The notes under the pieces: generated by a model | What the model was told of the DNA's origin: nothing | Databases searched by the model: none | Seen by the model: the letters and a program-made list of their open reading frames with translations, nothing else | Translations under genes and position numbers: made by a program | NCBI RefSeq assembly: GCF_011043545.1 | Contig: NZ_JAAKGP010000001.1 | Coordinates: 496,001-560,000, forward strand | Length of the DNA: 64,000 bases | Direction of reading: 5' to 3' | Source: Rhodobacter sp. SGA-6-6 | GTDB taxonomy: Bacteria > Pseudomonadota > Alphaproteobacteria > Rhodobacterales > Rhodobacteraceae | Shown here: in pieces, positions 17,012-26,247 of the stretch | How positions within the stretch are numbered: position 1 is the stretch's first letter | Layout: each line of letters begins with the position of its first letter

Positions 17012-17730
17012 CCCGCCCCCTTCTGCTGCTGCCCCTTCTCCTCGCCGCCTGCGGTAATCTGTCCCAGGTCGGCAAGGCCCCGGATTTCAGCCCGCTGGAA
17101 GGCAGCTACCAGCACCATTCGCTCTATTCCACGCCGATGCCGGAAACCGCAGACCCGGATGCGCCGACCGACGCTTCCTCGCTCTGGACCGGCCAGACCA
17201 CCTCGCTCCTGGGCGACCGGCGGGCGGCGCAGCGGGGCGACATCCTGACCGTGGTGATCGAGATCGACGACAAGGCCGAGATCACCAATTCCACCGGCCG
17301 GTCGCGGACCGGATCGCGCAGCATGGGCATCCCGCAGATGTTCGGCATCCCGCAGCGGATCGACGAAAGCCTGCCCGAAGGCGCCTCGATGGCCGAGGCG
17401 GTGGAGACGGACTCCGGCACGTCCTTCAAGGGCGACGGCAGCGTCTCGCGCAAGGAGAAGCTGACGCTGCGGGTGGCGGCGACGGTGGTGGAGGAACTGC
17501 CGAACGGCGTACTGCGGATCGAGGGCCAGCAGGAGGTGCGGGTGAACTATGAGCTGCGCGAGCTGATCGTCACCGGCTACGTCCGCCCCGCCGACATCTC
17601 GCGCCAGAACGAGATCACCTATGACAAGATCGCCGGCGCCCGCGTCTCCTACGGCGGCCGCGGCCAGATCACCGAGATGCAGCAGCCGCCCTACGGCCAG
17701 CAGATCGCCGACACCGTGCTGCCGTTCTGA
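17008..17730 (+). CDS. flgH: Flagellar L-ring protein FlgH
   Basis: 240 residues. Outer-membrane lipoprotein forming the L ring. Starts with TTG overlapping the flgA stop; the signal ends in a lipobox (LLLAACGN, Cys at 13). The QRGDILTVVIEIDDKAEITNSTGRSR block and the C-terminal VRPADISRQNEITYDKIAGARVSYGGRGQI are family hallmarks. Confidence 0.95.
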   Translation: MTRPLLLLPLLLAACGNLSQVGKAPDFSPLEGSYQHHSLYSTPMPETADPDAPTDASSLWTGQTTSLLGDRRAAQRGDILTVVIEIDDKAEITNSTGRSRTGSRSMGIPQMFGIPQRIDESLPEGASMAEAVETDSGTSFKGDGSVSRKEKLTLRVAATVVEELPNGVLRIEGQQEVRVNYELRELIVTGYVRPADISRQNEITYDKIAGARVSYGGRGQITEMQQPPYGQQIADTVLPF

Positions 17731-18194
17731 TGGGCAAGCTGCTTCCCGTCCTTCTGGCCCTTGCCGGCCTCGGCGCCGGCCTCGGCGCCGGGGTGCTGCT
17801 GCGCCCCGGGCCCGAGGAGACCCCGGCCGAGGCCGAGGCGGCGGCCGACCATGCGCCTGCGGAAGAGACGCCGCCGGATTATGTGAAGCTGAACAACCAG
17901 TTCATCGTGCCCATCGTCGAGGGCGGCCGGGTCGCCTCGATGGTGGTGCTGTCGCTCAGCCTCGAAGTGGCGGCGGGCCATTCCGAGGAAATCTACGCGC
18001 GCGAGCCGAAACTGCGCGACGCCTTCCTGCAGGTGCTGTTCGACCACGCCAATACCGGCGGCTTCCGCGGGTCGTTCACCGACGGGTCGAACCTGGTGCT
18101 GCTGCGGCAGGCGCTGAAGGAAAAGGCGGTCTCGGTGGCGGGCGGGATCGTGACCGACGTGCTGATCACCGACATTGCCCGGCAGGACAGCTGA
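17730..18194 (+). CDS. FliL-like flagellar protein (first of two)
   Basis: 154 residues with one N-terminal membrane segment (about 4-25), an acidic Ala/Glu/Pro linker, and a periplasmic FliL domain with YVKLNNQFIVPIVEGGRVASMVVLSLSLEV and LRDAFLQVLFDHANTGGF. FliL rings support the stator units. Starts at a TGATG overlap with flgH and ends the rod operon. A second FliL family protein lies at 27196-27684, so the two may have different jobs. Confidence 0.8.
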   Translation: MGKLLPVLLALAGLGAGLGAGVLLRPGPEETPAEAEAAADHAPAEETPPDYVKLNNQFIVPIVEGGRVASMVVLSLSLEVAAGHSEEIYAREPKLRDAFLQVLFDHANTGGFRGSFTDGSNLVLLRQALKEKAVSVAGGIVTDVLITDIARQDS

Positions 18195-18227
18195 GTCCGG
18201 GAACGTCTTGCAGCCGGGCCGGCCGGC

Positions 18228-18560
18228 CTATTTCCCCTTCCGCCCCGCAGGCAGCCTTTCCAGCACCCGCACCCGCCCGAAGGCCACCCGGGTCTCCTCC
18301 GCCGCCTGCAGGCAGAGCGCGGTCTGCGCCGCCAGCTGCCGGTTGATCCCGGCCCGCCGCCCCGCCGCCCATTGCTCGTAGCCGAAGCGCGCCTGTTCCG
18401 CCGCCGGCCAGAGCAGCCCCTCCCCCGCCGGCGCGGCCTCCAGGTCGGCCAGCTGCCGCAACAGCGCCTCGCGCGCCTCGTTCGCCCGCCGCAGCGCCTG
18501 CGAGCGGGTGTCGAAGACCAGTGCCGCCATCTGCTTCAGCCGCTCGCGCTCCGGGCTCAT
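18228..18560 (-). CDS. Small coiled-coil protein after flhB, possibly FliJ-like
   Basis: 110 residues, rich in Arg, Ala and Glu with a continuous heptad-like helix (ERLKQMAALVFDTRSQALRRANEAREALLRQLADLEAA). It overlaps the flhB stop by ATGA, so it is the last gene of the flhA-fliR-flhB operon. Size and coiled-coil character fit the FliJ type of export-ATPase stalk protein, and no other fliJ is seen here, but no diagnostic motif was recognised. Confidence 0.55.
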   Translation of the reverse strand: MSPERERLKQMAALVFDTRSQALRRANEAREALLRQLADLEAAPAGEGLLWPAAEQARFGYEQWAAGRRAGINRQLAAQTALCLQAAEETRVAFGRVRVLERLPAGRKGK

Positions 18561-19615
18561 TGCCGCCGCGCCTTCCGGCGCATCGCATCGGCGAAGCGGA
18601 TGGCGGCGGCGACGGCGGCGTAATGCTCGGGCCGGATTTCGCGGCCGATCTCCACCGTGGCGAACAACGTCCGCGCCGTCGGCGGGTCGCGGCGGATCGG
18701 CACGCCGTTCTCCTGCGCCCGCTCGCGGATGCGGGCGGCGATCTCGTCGGTGCCCTTGGCGACGCAGCGCGGCGCGGCCTCCTTGCCGCGCGCCCATTTC
18801 AGCGCCACCGCGTAATGGGTCGGGTTGACGATCACCACATCGGCCTTCGGCACATCCGCCAGCATCCGGTTGGTGGCGATCTCCTGCGCCCGACGGCGGC
18901 GGTCGGCCTTGAAATGCGGATCGCCCTCGCTCTCCTTCATCTCGTCGGTCATCTCCTTGCGGGTCATCCGGTGGCGGCGGGCGAACTCCAGCTTCTGCCA
19001 GAGGAAATCGGCCAGCCCGAAGGCCAGCGAGACGGCAAGGAACAGGATCAGGAAGCCCTGCAACTGCCGCGCCATCAGCGCCACCAGCGGCCCCGGCTCC
19101 ATCGCCGCCGACGACATCACCGCCGGCATCTCGCGGCTCAGGAACCAGGCCAGCAGCCCGGCCACCGCCAGCATCTTGGCGAAGCGCTTGGCGAAATCGA
19201 TCAGCCCGGCGCGGCCGAACTTCTGCCGGGCATTCGACAGGATCGACAGGCGCGAGCCCTTGAACGCCAACTTCGTGGGCGCGAAGATCAGCGAGCGGCT
19301 GGCGACCAGCCAGAGCAGCACCGCCGCCGCCGGCAACAGCAGCAGCGCCGCGAAGGGCGCGATCATCCGCAGGGACAGCGCCGTCGCGCCCGCCTGCGTC
19401 AGCCGGTCGGGCTGGTCGAGCAGGACCATCCCCGCCTGCCCGGCCCGCGCCACCGCCCAGCCGCCCGCCAGCATCAGCGCCAGCACCAGCCCGGCCAGTC
19501 CGGCCGAGGCCTGCAGGTCCTCGGACCGCGCGACATCCCCCTCCTCGCGGGCGCGGGTCAGCCTGCGCTCCGACGGGGCATATTCCTTCTCGGCCTCGTC
19601 CTCTTCCCCGGCCAT
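18557..19615 (-). CDS. flhB: Flagellar export switch protein FlhB
   Basis: 352 residues from the ATG overlapping the fliR stop (a GTG one codon earlier is possible). Four membrane helices in the first 210 residues and a cytoplasmic domain with the self-cleavage motif NPTH at 264-267 in VVIVNPTHYAVALKW. The N-terminal EKEYAPSERRLTRAREEGDVARSEDL is typical. FlhB switches export specificity under FliK control. Confidence 0.96.
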   Translation of the reverse strand: MAGEEDEAEKEYAPSERRLTRAREEGDVARSEDLQASAGLAGLVLALMLAGGWAVARAGQAGMVLLDQPDRLTQAGATALSLRMIAPFAALLLLPAAAVLLWLVASRSLIFAPTKLAFKGSRLSILSNARQKFGRAGLIDFAKRFAKMLAVAGLLAWFLSREMPAVMSSAAMEPGPLVALMARQLQGFLILFLAVSLAFGLADFLWQKLEFARRHRMTRKEMTDEMKESEGDPHFKADRRRRAQEIATNRMLADVPKADVVIVNPTHYAVALKWARGKEAAPRCVAKGTDEIAARIRERAQENGVPIRRDPPTARTLFATVEIGREIRPEHYAAVAAAIRFADAMRRKARRQ

Positions 19616-20385
19616 CACCCGCCCCCCAAGGGAGCGGCCAGCGCCGCCTCCATCGCCGCGCGCCAGACGCCCAGCAGGACCGGCGCCGCCAGCGCCAGCA
19701 GCGCCAGTCCGCCCAAGGTCAGCGCCGGGGCGCCGACGAAGGAGACCATCAGCTGCGGCATCGCCCGGTTGATCGCCCCGAGCGCCAGGTTGTAGAGCAG
19801 CGCCGCCAGCACGAAGGGCGCGGCCAGCCCGAAGGCCAGCGCGAAGACCGAGGCGATCCTTCCCAGCCCCCAGCCGGCCAGATCGGCGGGGGCGGGCAGA
19901 TGGCCGGGCGGCATCAGGTCGTAGGACAGGATCAGCAGCGCCACCGCCCGCTCCAGCCCGCCCATGGCGACGAAAAGCGCGAGGCCCGCCAGCACCAGAA
20001 GGTTCGCCACGATCGGTTGCGGCTCCGGCCCGGTGCCGGCGAACATCTGCGCCAGCGACACCGATTGCGCGGCGATGGTGCCGGCGGTCTGCAGGCCGAG
20101 GATCATCAGCCGCAGCCCGAAGCCGAGGACCAGCCCCGCCGCCGCCTCGGCCGCGAAGGGCAGCAGCAGGCCGGGCGGCAGCTCCGCGGGCGGGACGGCG
20201 GGGGCGACGACAAGGGTGACGGCCAGCGCCGCCGCCAGTTTCACCCTCTGCGGCACCATCTGCTCGCCGAGCGCCGGGAACAGCGCCACCGCCGCGCCGA
20301 CACGCAGGAAGACCAGGGCCATGTGCCGGATGAAGCCCTCGGCCAGGCCGGAGAGTTCCGACAGCTGGGCGATCACCGCGTTCAT
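19615..20385 (-). CDS. fliR: Flagellar export gate protein FliR
   Basis: 256 residues, strongly hydrophobic with about six membrane segments. MALVFLRVGAAVALFPALGEQMVPQRVKLAAALAVTLVVAP and GFGLRLMILGLQTAGTIAAQSVSLAQMF are FliR patterns. It overlaps flhA by 4 bases upstream and flhB by TGATG downstream, so flhA-fliR-flhB are translated as a unit. Confidence 0.95.
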   Translation of the reverse strand: MNAVIAQLSELSGLAEGFIRHMALVFLRVGAAVALFPALGEQMVPQRVKLAAALAVTLVVAPAVPPAELPPGLLLPFAAEAAAGLVLGFGLRLMILGLQTAGTIAAQSVSLAQMFAGTGPEPQPIVANLLVLAGLALFVAMGGLERAVALLILSYDLMPPGHLPAPADLAGWGLGRIASVFALAFGLAAPFVLAALLYNLALGAINRAMPQLMVSFVGAPALTLGGLALLALAAPVLLGVWRAAMEAALAAPLGGG

Positions 20386-22448
20386 GCCGCCACCTGGCCC
20401 AAGAGGGCGGGGCGGACCTCCAGCCCGATCTCCTCGTAGGACAGCACCGGGGTCTGGATGCCCTTGGCCTGCACCACCGTGCGCAGGAACCGCCTGCGCG
20501 CGGCCGAGGTGACCAGCGCCGGATGGGTGCCGGTCTCCACCGCCCGCGTCACCCGCTCGGCGATGCCATTGGCCAGCCGGGCGAACAGGTCGGGCGGCAG
20601 GGCCACGTCGCGGTTGGCGCGGTCGCCGTCCATCTGGTGGGCGGCGAAGGTCTTCTCCCAGTCCGGCGCCAGCTGGATCAGCGGGATGGTCCCGTCCGGC
20701 CGCTTCAGCCCCGAGACGATCTGGAACCCCAGCCTTTGGCGGACATGCTCGCAGACCGCCTCGGCGCTGCCCAGCGTGCGGGCCTCGGCCACTGCCTCCA
20801 GGATCAGCGGCAGGTTGCGGATCGAGACCTGTTCCTCCAGCAGCATCCGCAGCACCGAATGCAAGAGGTCCATCGGCACCTTGTCGGGGATCAACTCGTC
20901 GAGCAGCTTCCGGTTGGCCTCGGCCCGGGCCGGGTCGGTGAGCGCGGCGAACTCGTCCAGCAGCCGCCGCAGCCCCCGCAGCGACAGGAGCCGCGACAGC
21001 GAGGTCCGCAGCACCTCCAGCAGATGGGTCGCCAGCACCTCGGCCGGGGAAACCACGGTCAGGCCGGCCAGCACCGCATCCTCCTGCAGGTCGGGGCGGA
21101 TCCAGCGGGCGGGCGCGCCGTAGACCGGTTCCTTCACGTCCTCGCCCTCCGGCGCGGGGATGCCCTCGGCCAAGAGCACCAGCACCCGGTCGGGCGACAG
21201 CCGGTCGGAGACCTTCTCGACCCCCTGGATGCGGATGCGGTAGCGGCCGGGGGGCAGCGCGGGTTCGTCGGTCAGCCGGATTTCCGGCAGGATCAGGCCG
21301 TAGCTGGTGGCGATATGGTTGCGCATGTTGGCGATGCGGCCGTCCAGCCCGGTGGCCGGGTCCAGCGCCATGGCAACCAGGTCGGGGGCGAATTCGATGT
21401 GGATTTCATCGAAGTCCAGCACATCGCCGATCTGGCGGCGGACCTGCTCGGCCTGCGGCTTCGCCTCCTCCGGTGCAGGCGGCGGCTTGCGGAAGCCCGC
21501 CCAGGCCGCGAAGCCAAGGGCGGCGGCGGCGGCGATGAAGGGCAGGAAGGGCATTCCCGGCACCACGGCGAACAGCGCCATCAGCCCGGCCACCGTGGCC
21601 AGCGCCGCCGGATAACGGCCGAGCTGGGCGAAGAACGACACGTCCGCCGCGCCCTTGGTGCCGCCGCGCGACAGCAGCAGCGCCGCGGCGACCGAGATGA
21701 TGACGGCGGGGATCTGGCTGACCAGCCCGTCGCCGACGGTCAGGATCGAATAGGTCTGGAAGGCATGGGCCAGGTCCAGCCCGTGCAGGAAGGTGCCTAC
21801 CGCCAGCCCGACGATCAGGTTCAGCGCGGTGATCAAGAGGCCCGCAATGGCATCGCCCTTGACGAATTTCGACGCGCCGTCGAGCGAGCCGAAGAAGGTG
21901 GTCTCGGCCAGTTCGGTCTCGCGCCGGCGCTTGGCCTCGTCATGGGTGATGGCGCCGGCGGAGAGGTCGGCGTCGATCGCCAGCTGCTTGCCGGGCATCC
22001 CGTCCAGCGCGAAGCGGGCGCCGACCTCGGCCATCCGCCCGGCGCCCTTGGTGATGACGACGAAGTTGACGATCATCAGCACGATGAAGATCACCAGGCC
22101 GAGGACGAGGTTGCCGCCCATGATGAAATCGGCGAAGCCCTCGATCACATGGCCGGCTGCGGCGGTGCCGGTGTGGCCCTGGCCGATGATCAGCTTGGTC
22201 GAGGACACGTTCAGCGACAGCCGCAGCATCAGGCTGGCCAGCAGGATGGTCGGGAAGGCCGAGAAATCCAGCGGCCGCTCGATGAACAGGGTCACGGTCA
22301 GCATCAGGATCGCCAGCGCGAAGCTGATCGCCAGGCCGATGTCCAGAAGCGCGGCGGGGACGGGCAGGACCATCATCCCGATCACCGCCATCAGCGCCAA
22401 GGCCAGCAGGACGGTGGGCCGGAACAGCCCGGCGGCGGAGAGGCGCAT
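20382..22448 (-). CDS. flhA: Flagellar export gate protein FlhA
   Basis: 688 residues, normal for FlhA. N-terminal half has eight membrane helices (first about 10-30) with the conserved loop GAGRMAEVGARFALDGMPGKQLAIDADL; the C-terminal half is the cytoplasmic ring that docks chaperone-substrate complexes. The start MRLSAAGLFRPTVLL overlaps the upstream transglycosylase stop (TGATG), which rules out the longer open frame. Confidence 0.97.
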   Translation of the reverse strand: MRLSAAGLFRPTVLLALALMAVIGMMVLPVPAALLDIGLAISFALAILMLTVTLFIERPLDFSAFPTILLASLMLRLSLNVSSTKLIIGQGHTGTAAAGHVIEGFADFIMGGNLVLGLVIFIVLMIVNFVVITKGAGRMAEVGARFALDGMPGKQLAIDADLSAGAITHDEAKRRRETELAETTFFGSLDGASKFVKGDAIAGLLITALNLIVGLAVGTFLHGLDLAHAFQTYSILTVGDGLVSQIPAVIISVAAALLLSRGGTKGAADVSFFAQLGRYPAALATVAGLMALFAVVPGMPFLPFIAAAAALGFAAWAGFRKPPPAPEEAKPQAEQVRRQIGDVLDFDEIHIEFAPDLVAMALDPATGLDGRIANMRNHIATSYGLILPEIRLTDEPALPPGRYRIRIQGVEKVSDRLSPDRVLVLLAEGIPAPEGEDVKEPVYGAPARWIRPDLQEDAVLAGLTVVSPAEVLATHLLEVLRTSLSRLLSLRGLRRLLDEFAALTDPARAEANRKLLDELIPDKVPMDLLHSVLRMLLEEQVSIRNLPLILEAVAEARTLGSAEAVCEHVRQRLGFQIVSGLKRPDGTIPLIQLAPDWEKTFAAHQMDGDRANRDVALPPDLFARLANGIAERVTRAVETGTHPALVTSAARRRFLRTVVQAKGIQTPVLSYEEIGLEVRPALLGQVAA

Positions 22449-23149
22449 CACGGCCCCCCGAACAGCGGCCGGCCGCCGGCGGCCCGCGGCACCAGCGATC
22501 CGGCGGAGGCGGATTGGCCGGCGACCAGCAGGGGGAAGCCGTTGACGCGCAGTCCGGCATCTTCGGCGGGCGGGATGATGAAGGAATCGGTGCCGCCGAG
22601 GCCGGCATAGTTCGGCTCCAACCTTGCCAGATAGGCCGCCGCCTTTTCCGGCGTAGCCGAGTGATAGGCCCCGGCAGCGGCGATCCAGTCGCCCTGTTCC
22701 GCGGCGTGGCGGGCCAGCAGCCGGGCGGCATGAAGCGCATTGGCGCGCGGGTCCAGCATCTGCTCCAGCGAGGCGAAAGCCGCGCTGTGCCAGCGGTAGT
22801 TCAGCTGGAAGCAGCCCACGTCGATATTGGTGGTGCCCTGCGCCACCGCATCGGAGAGGACGGCCAGCGCCTCCTCCTCCGTCGCGAACCACAGCCCCTC
22901 GCCGCCGCGGTTCAGCGCCCAGGGCCAGGGGTGCAGCGCGCCGTCGCGGCGGCGGCCGGTCTCGGTCAGCGTCACCGCCAGCAGCAGCTGCAGCGGCACC
23001 CCGGTCTTGCGCGCGGCCTCCTCGGCGGCGCGCAGGCAGAGATCGGCGGCGGCGGCCGGAAGGGCCGGCGCCAGGACGGCGGCAAGGGCAATCGGCAGGG
23101 CGAGCATTCTGCTGCGGGGCATCTTCGGTCCGATGGGTCTGGCCGCCAT
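22448..23149 (-). CDS. Lytic transglycosylase-like protein (SLT fold)
   Basis: 233 residues with a signal sequence (about 14-34) and a lysozyme-like domain: LLLAVTLTETGRR carries the catalytic Glu (63 from this start), followed by NIDVGCFQLNYRWH and AAGAYHSATPEKAAAYL, which are SLT-type motifs. It probably cuts peptidoglycan to let the rod through, replacing the muramidase half missing from the FlgJ-like protein at 7987. Starts at codons 23149, 23122 or 23107 are all possible. Confidence 0.82.
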   Translation of the reverse strand: MAARPIGPKMPRSRMLALPIALAAVLAPALPAAAADLCLRAAEEAARKTGVPLQLLLAVTLTETGRRRDGALHPWPWALNRGGEGLWFATEEEALAVLSDAVAQGTTNIDVGCFQLNYRWHSAAFASLEQMLDPRANALHAARLLARHAAEQGDWIAAAGAYHSATPEKAAAYLARLEPNYAGLGGTDSFIIPPAEDAGLRVNGFPLLVAGQSASAGSLVPRAAGGRPLFGGP

Positions 23150-23204
23150 CCGAGTCGCGGTCCGGGCCAGTCTGCGGCGGCAAGGGTTGCCAATCGGTTA
23201 CCCG

Positions 23205-25319
23205 CTACCGGGCCTGAAGCAGGGCCTCGAGGACGGCGCGGGCGGCGGCGCTTTCTTCGGCCAGCGCAGCGCCGCGGGCGAGCGGCCCGGCGGCGGGCGC
23301 TTCGATGGGCTCCAGCAGGGCCGCGGCGGCGCGCCAGTTCTCCGGCCCCTCGGCCCCGACCAGCGGCCAGTCCTGGGTCCAGGTCAGCAGGCGCTGGCCC
23401 TCTTCGGCCGCCCCGGCCGCAATCAGGGTCTCGGCGGCGGCCTTCGCATCCCCCAGTTGCACCGCCGCCGCAGCCCGCAGGCGAGCGGCCTCGGGCCTGT
23501 CGTCTCCCTCCAGCAGGGCCAGGGCGGCGGGCGCGTCTCGCAAGGCGAGATGGGCCTCGGCCGCCAGCAGGCGCAGGTCCCGGTCGCCCTCGCCGACCGA
23601 ACCAATCCAGCGCAGAGCGAGGTCGGGGAAGCCGAGGGCCAGCAGCCGTTCGGCGATCCGGCGGGCGGTGGCCGGGGCAAGCGGCGGGTGGCTTGCGGCC
23701 TGCCGGGCGGCCCGATCCAGGAACAGGTCGTCCGACGCGGCCTCCGCCGCCAGCGACCAGAGGTCGGCAAAGGTCTCGGGCGTGCGGTTCAGCAGCGCGA
23801 AGGCGGTGGCGTGGTCCGAGGTCATCGCGGCGGCCAGCACCCGGGCGCGCAGCAGCCGCGGCTCCAGCGCCGTGCCCTTGGCGTCCTGCAGGAAGGCGTC
23901 CAGCGCCAGCGGCACCTTCGGGTCCAGCACGCGGGCGCCGCGGAAGGCGGCCTCGACCAGCACCACCACCGCCTCGGGGCCGGAGGCGCCGCCTTCCGCC
24001 ATCACCCCGGCGGCGATTTCCCCGGCTTCGGCCTGCTGTCCTTCGGCCAGGCGATAGCGGGCCTCCATCAGCGCCACCTCCGGCGAGTCGGCGGGAAGGC
24101 GCAGGATGGCGTCGCGGAGAATCCGCGCGGTCGGCTCGTCCCCGGCCTGAAGGAAGGCATCGACCAGCGGCGGGCCGAGATAGCGGCGCAGATGCGGCGG
24201 CAGGGCCGAGAAGCTGCGGGCGACGGCATCTGCATTGGTGCGCGGCAGCAGCGGCCGGTCCCGGCGCGCCAGCGTGGCCCAGAGCGCCGCCGCGGTATCG
24301 CAGCTTTCCTGGCCGTCGAAGGGGGAGTCCTCCACCGGCTCCTCGTCGACGATCCGGGACAGGGCGGAGAGCAGCGCAGCCTGATCGGCCTCCGCCCCGT
24401 CCAGCAGGGCGAGATATTGCCGCGCCTCGGCGCCGAAGCCGAGGTGGATGTGGAAGCGGGCGGCGCGCAGGATCGCCTCGGGGACGGGGGCGTCGAATTC
24501 TCCCAGCATTCCCGACCGCCCCAGCCCGATCTGCGCCGGGATCGGGCCGGGCAGGCCCCAGCCGGCGATATCCAGTTGCTTGTCCGAGATGCAGCTTTGC
24601 CCCGCGGCAGTCAGGCCGCCGGCAAGGTCGCGATCGGCCCCGGCCTTCAGGCCCGGCATCTCTCCGACCGAGACCCGAGACCATGGCCCGTCATCGACCC
24701 TGTTCGCACCAGCCTCGGGTGCCGGCCCACCCTCGGCGACCTCGACGACCCCCTCGGCCACGCCGCGGCCGATCTGCGCCAGCAGCGCATCGCGCAGCGG
24801 GTCCAGCGAGACCTCTCCGGTGGGCAGCGGAAGTGCCGGATCGGGAGGGGATTTGTCGCGGGCGATTGCAAGCCAGTCGTAGCCGGCAGCGGACTCCGCC
24901 GGCGGGGCTGCGGCAGGTTCCGCAGGTTCATCCAGCGCGGTCTCGAAACCCGATCCTTCCGGCGGCGGGCCGGAGCGGATGTCGATCACCACGATGCCGG
25001 GGCGGAACTCGAAGGCCAGCGCATGGCAGGCGCAGGCCAGCGCGAAGCGCAGCCGCCCGCTCTCCGGGTCGCGCCAGAGCGCGGTGATGCGGTCGCGCGG
25101 GATCTTCTCGAAGGCCGCGGTCACGTCATAGCCGGTGACTTCGGGGCCGAGCGCCAGTTCGTAGCCATCGGCGGAGCGGCCGAAGCGCCAGTCGCCGCTG
25201 CCCTTCGCCTCCACCACCAGACGGGTGAAATCCGCGTGTTCTCCGCCGGTCACCCGCGCGGTTTCGGCCCAGAGGGGGCCGGCGAGGACAAGGAAAAGCG
25301 CGACGAGCCGGGCCAGCAT
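23205..25319 (-). CDS. Large periplasmic motility protein, MotC-like position
   Basis: 704 residues with a clear signal peptide (cut near LWAET, residue 18). Residues about 20-117 resemble an AMIN-type domain (RVTGGEHADFTRLVVEAKG ... GIVVIDIRSG). The rest is an Ala/Leu/Arg-rich array of helical pairs like TPR or Sel1-type solenoids. It overlaps motA by TGATG. In Rhizobium the periplasmic MotC works with MotA/MotB and needs its chaperone MotE; a motE-like gene sits just upstream here, so this is probably the MotC counterpart, though much longer. I do not recognise a closer family. Confidence 0.6.
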   Translation of the reverse strand: MLARLVALFLVLAGPLWAETARVTGGEHADFTRLVVEAKGSGDWRFGRSADGYELALGPEVTGYDVTAAFEKIPRDRITALWRDPESGRLRFALACACHALAFEFRPGIVVIDIRSGPPPEGSGFETALDEPAEPAAAPPAESAAGYDWLAIARDKSPPDPALPLPTGEVSLDPLRDALLAQIGRGVAEGVVEVAEGGPAPEAGANRVDDGPWSRVSVGEMPGLKAGADRDLAGGLTAAGQSCISDKQLDIAGWGLPGPIPAQIGLGRSGMLGEFDAPVPEAILRAARFHIHLGFGAEARQYLALLDGAEADQAALLSALSRIVDEEPVEDSPFDGQESCDTAAALWATLARRDRPLLPRTNADAVARSFSALPPHLRRYLGPPLVDAFLQAGDEPTARILRDAILRLPADSPEVALMEARYRLAEGQQAEAGEIAAGVMAEGGASGPEAVVVLVEAAFRGARVLDPKVPLALDAFLQDAKGTALEPRLLRARVLAAAMTSDHATAFALLNRTPETFADLWSLAAEAASDDLFLDRAARQAASHPPLAPATARRIAERLLALGFPDLALRWIGSVGEGDRDLRLLAAEAHLALRDAPAALALLEGDDRPEAARLRAAAAVQLGDAKAAAETLIAAGAAEEGQRLLTWTQDWPLVGAEGPENWRAAAALLEPIEAPAAGPLARGAALAEESAAARAVLEALLQAR

Positions 25320-26188
25320 CAGGCGGCCTCCTGCTTCAGCGCCCGCATCGCCTCTTCCAGATCGCCGAAGCCGGGGCGCAAGTGGTGCGGGGTGTTCTGG
25401 CGGCCGACTTCGATGCAGATGTTGGCCGGATGGCGGTGCAGGTTGGCGACCAGAACCTCGCGGATCAGCTGGTAGAAATGGGCGTCGTCCTCCACCACCT
25501 GCTTCACCCGCGCCGCGAAAGGCCCCATCAGCCCATAGGCCAGGAACACGCCGAGGAAGGTCCCCACCAGGGCCGAGCCGATCATGCCGCCCAGCACCTC
25601 GGGCGGCTGGTCGATGGAGCCCATGGTCTTGATCACCCCCAGCACGGCGGCAACGATGCCGAGCGCGGGCAGCCCGTCGGCCATGGATTGCAGCGCGTGG
25701 CTGGAATGCATGGCGTGGTGCAGCTGCGCCTCCATCCGCTTGTCCAGCACCTCCTCGACCTGATGCGGGTCATCGTAGTTCATCGAGGCGGCGCGCAGGG
25801 TGTCGCAGATCAGGTCCACCGCGTCATGGTCGTGCTGGATCTTCGGGTAGCGGCCGAAGATGGCCGACTCATGCGGGTTCTCGACATGCTCCTCCAGCCC
25901 CACGGGGTTGGATTTCGCCAGCCGGACCAGCTCGAACAGCAGGCAGAGCAGGTCCTTGTAGTCCATCGGCTTCCATTTCGCGCCCTTGAAGACCTTGCCG
26001 ATGTCCTTGAGCGTATGCTTGACCGAGGCGAGGTCGTTCGAGATCAGGAAGGCGCCGACCGCGGCGCCGCCGATCATCATCATCTCGAACGGCAGGGCGT
26101 GCAGGATCGGCTCCAGATGGCCGCCGTGGATGACGAAGCCGCCGAAGACCATCAGGATGATGACGATGATACCGATTATGCCGAACAT
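25319..26188 (-). CDS. motA: Flagellar motor stator protein MotA
   Basis: 289 residues. Proton-channel half of the stator. MFGIIGIIVIILMVFGGFVIHGG begins helix 1; the cytoplasmic loop has the charged segment RLAKSNPVGLEEHVENPHES and the third helix carries ADGLPALGIVAAVLGVIKTMG with the essential Pro. Four membrane helices in total. motB is not adjacent. The stop overlaps the downstream periplasmic protein gene. Confidence 0.96.
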   Translation of the reverse strand: MFGIIGIIVIILMVFGGFVIHGGHLEPILHALPFEMMMIGGAAVGAFLISNDLASVKHTLKDIGKVFKGAKWKPMDYKDLLCLLFELVRLAKSNPVGLEEHVENPHESAIFGRYPKIQHDHDAVDLICDTLRAASMNYDDPHQVEEVLDKRMEAQLHHAMHSSHALQSMADGLPALGIVAAVLGVIKTMGSIDQPPEVLGGMIGSALVGTFLGVFLAYGLMGPFAARVKQVVEDDAHFYQLIREVLVANLHRHPANICIEVGRQNTPHHLRPGFGDLEEAMRALKQEAA

Positions 26189-26247
26189 CCGCTGCCCCCG
26201 CCTGTGCCCGGGCAGTCTGGCCGCCCGGGGTTAAGAAGTTCCGAAAG

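Noticed and set aside
26231-26245. TTAA-N7-CGAA upstream of motA as a fourth CtrA site
   Set aside because: Two mismatches, and motA is probably read from the fliL promoter.
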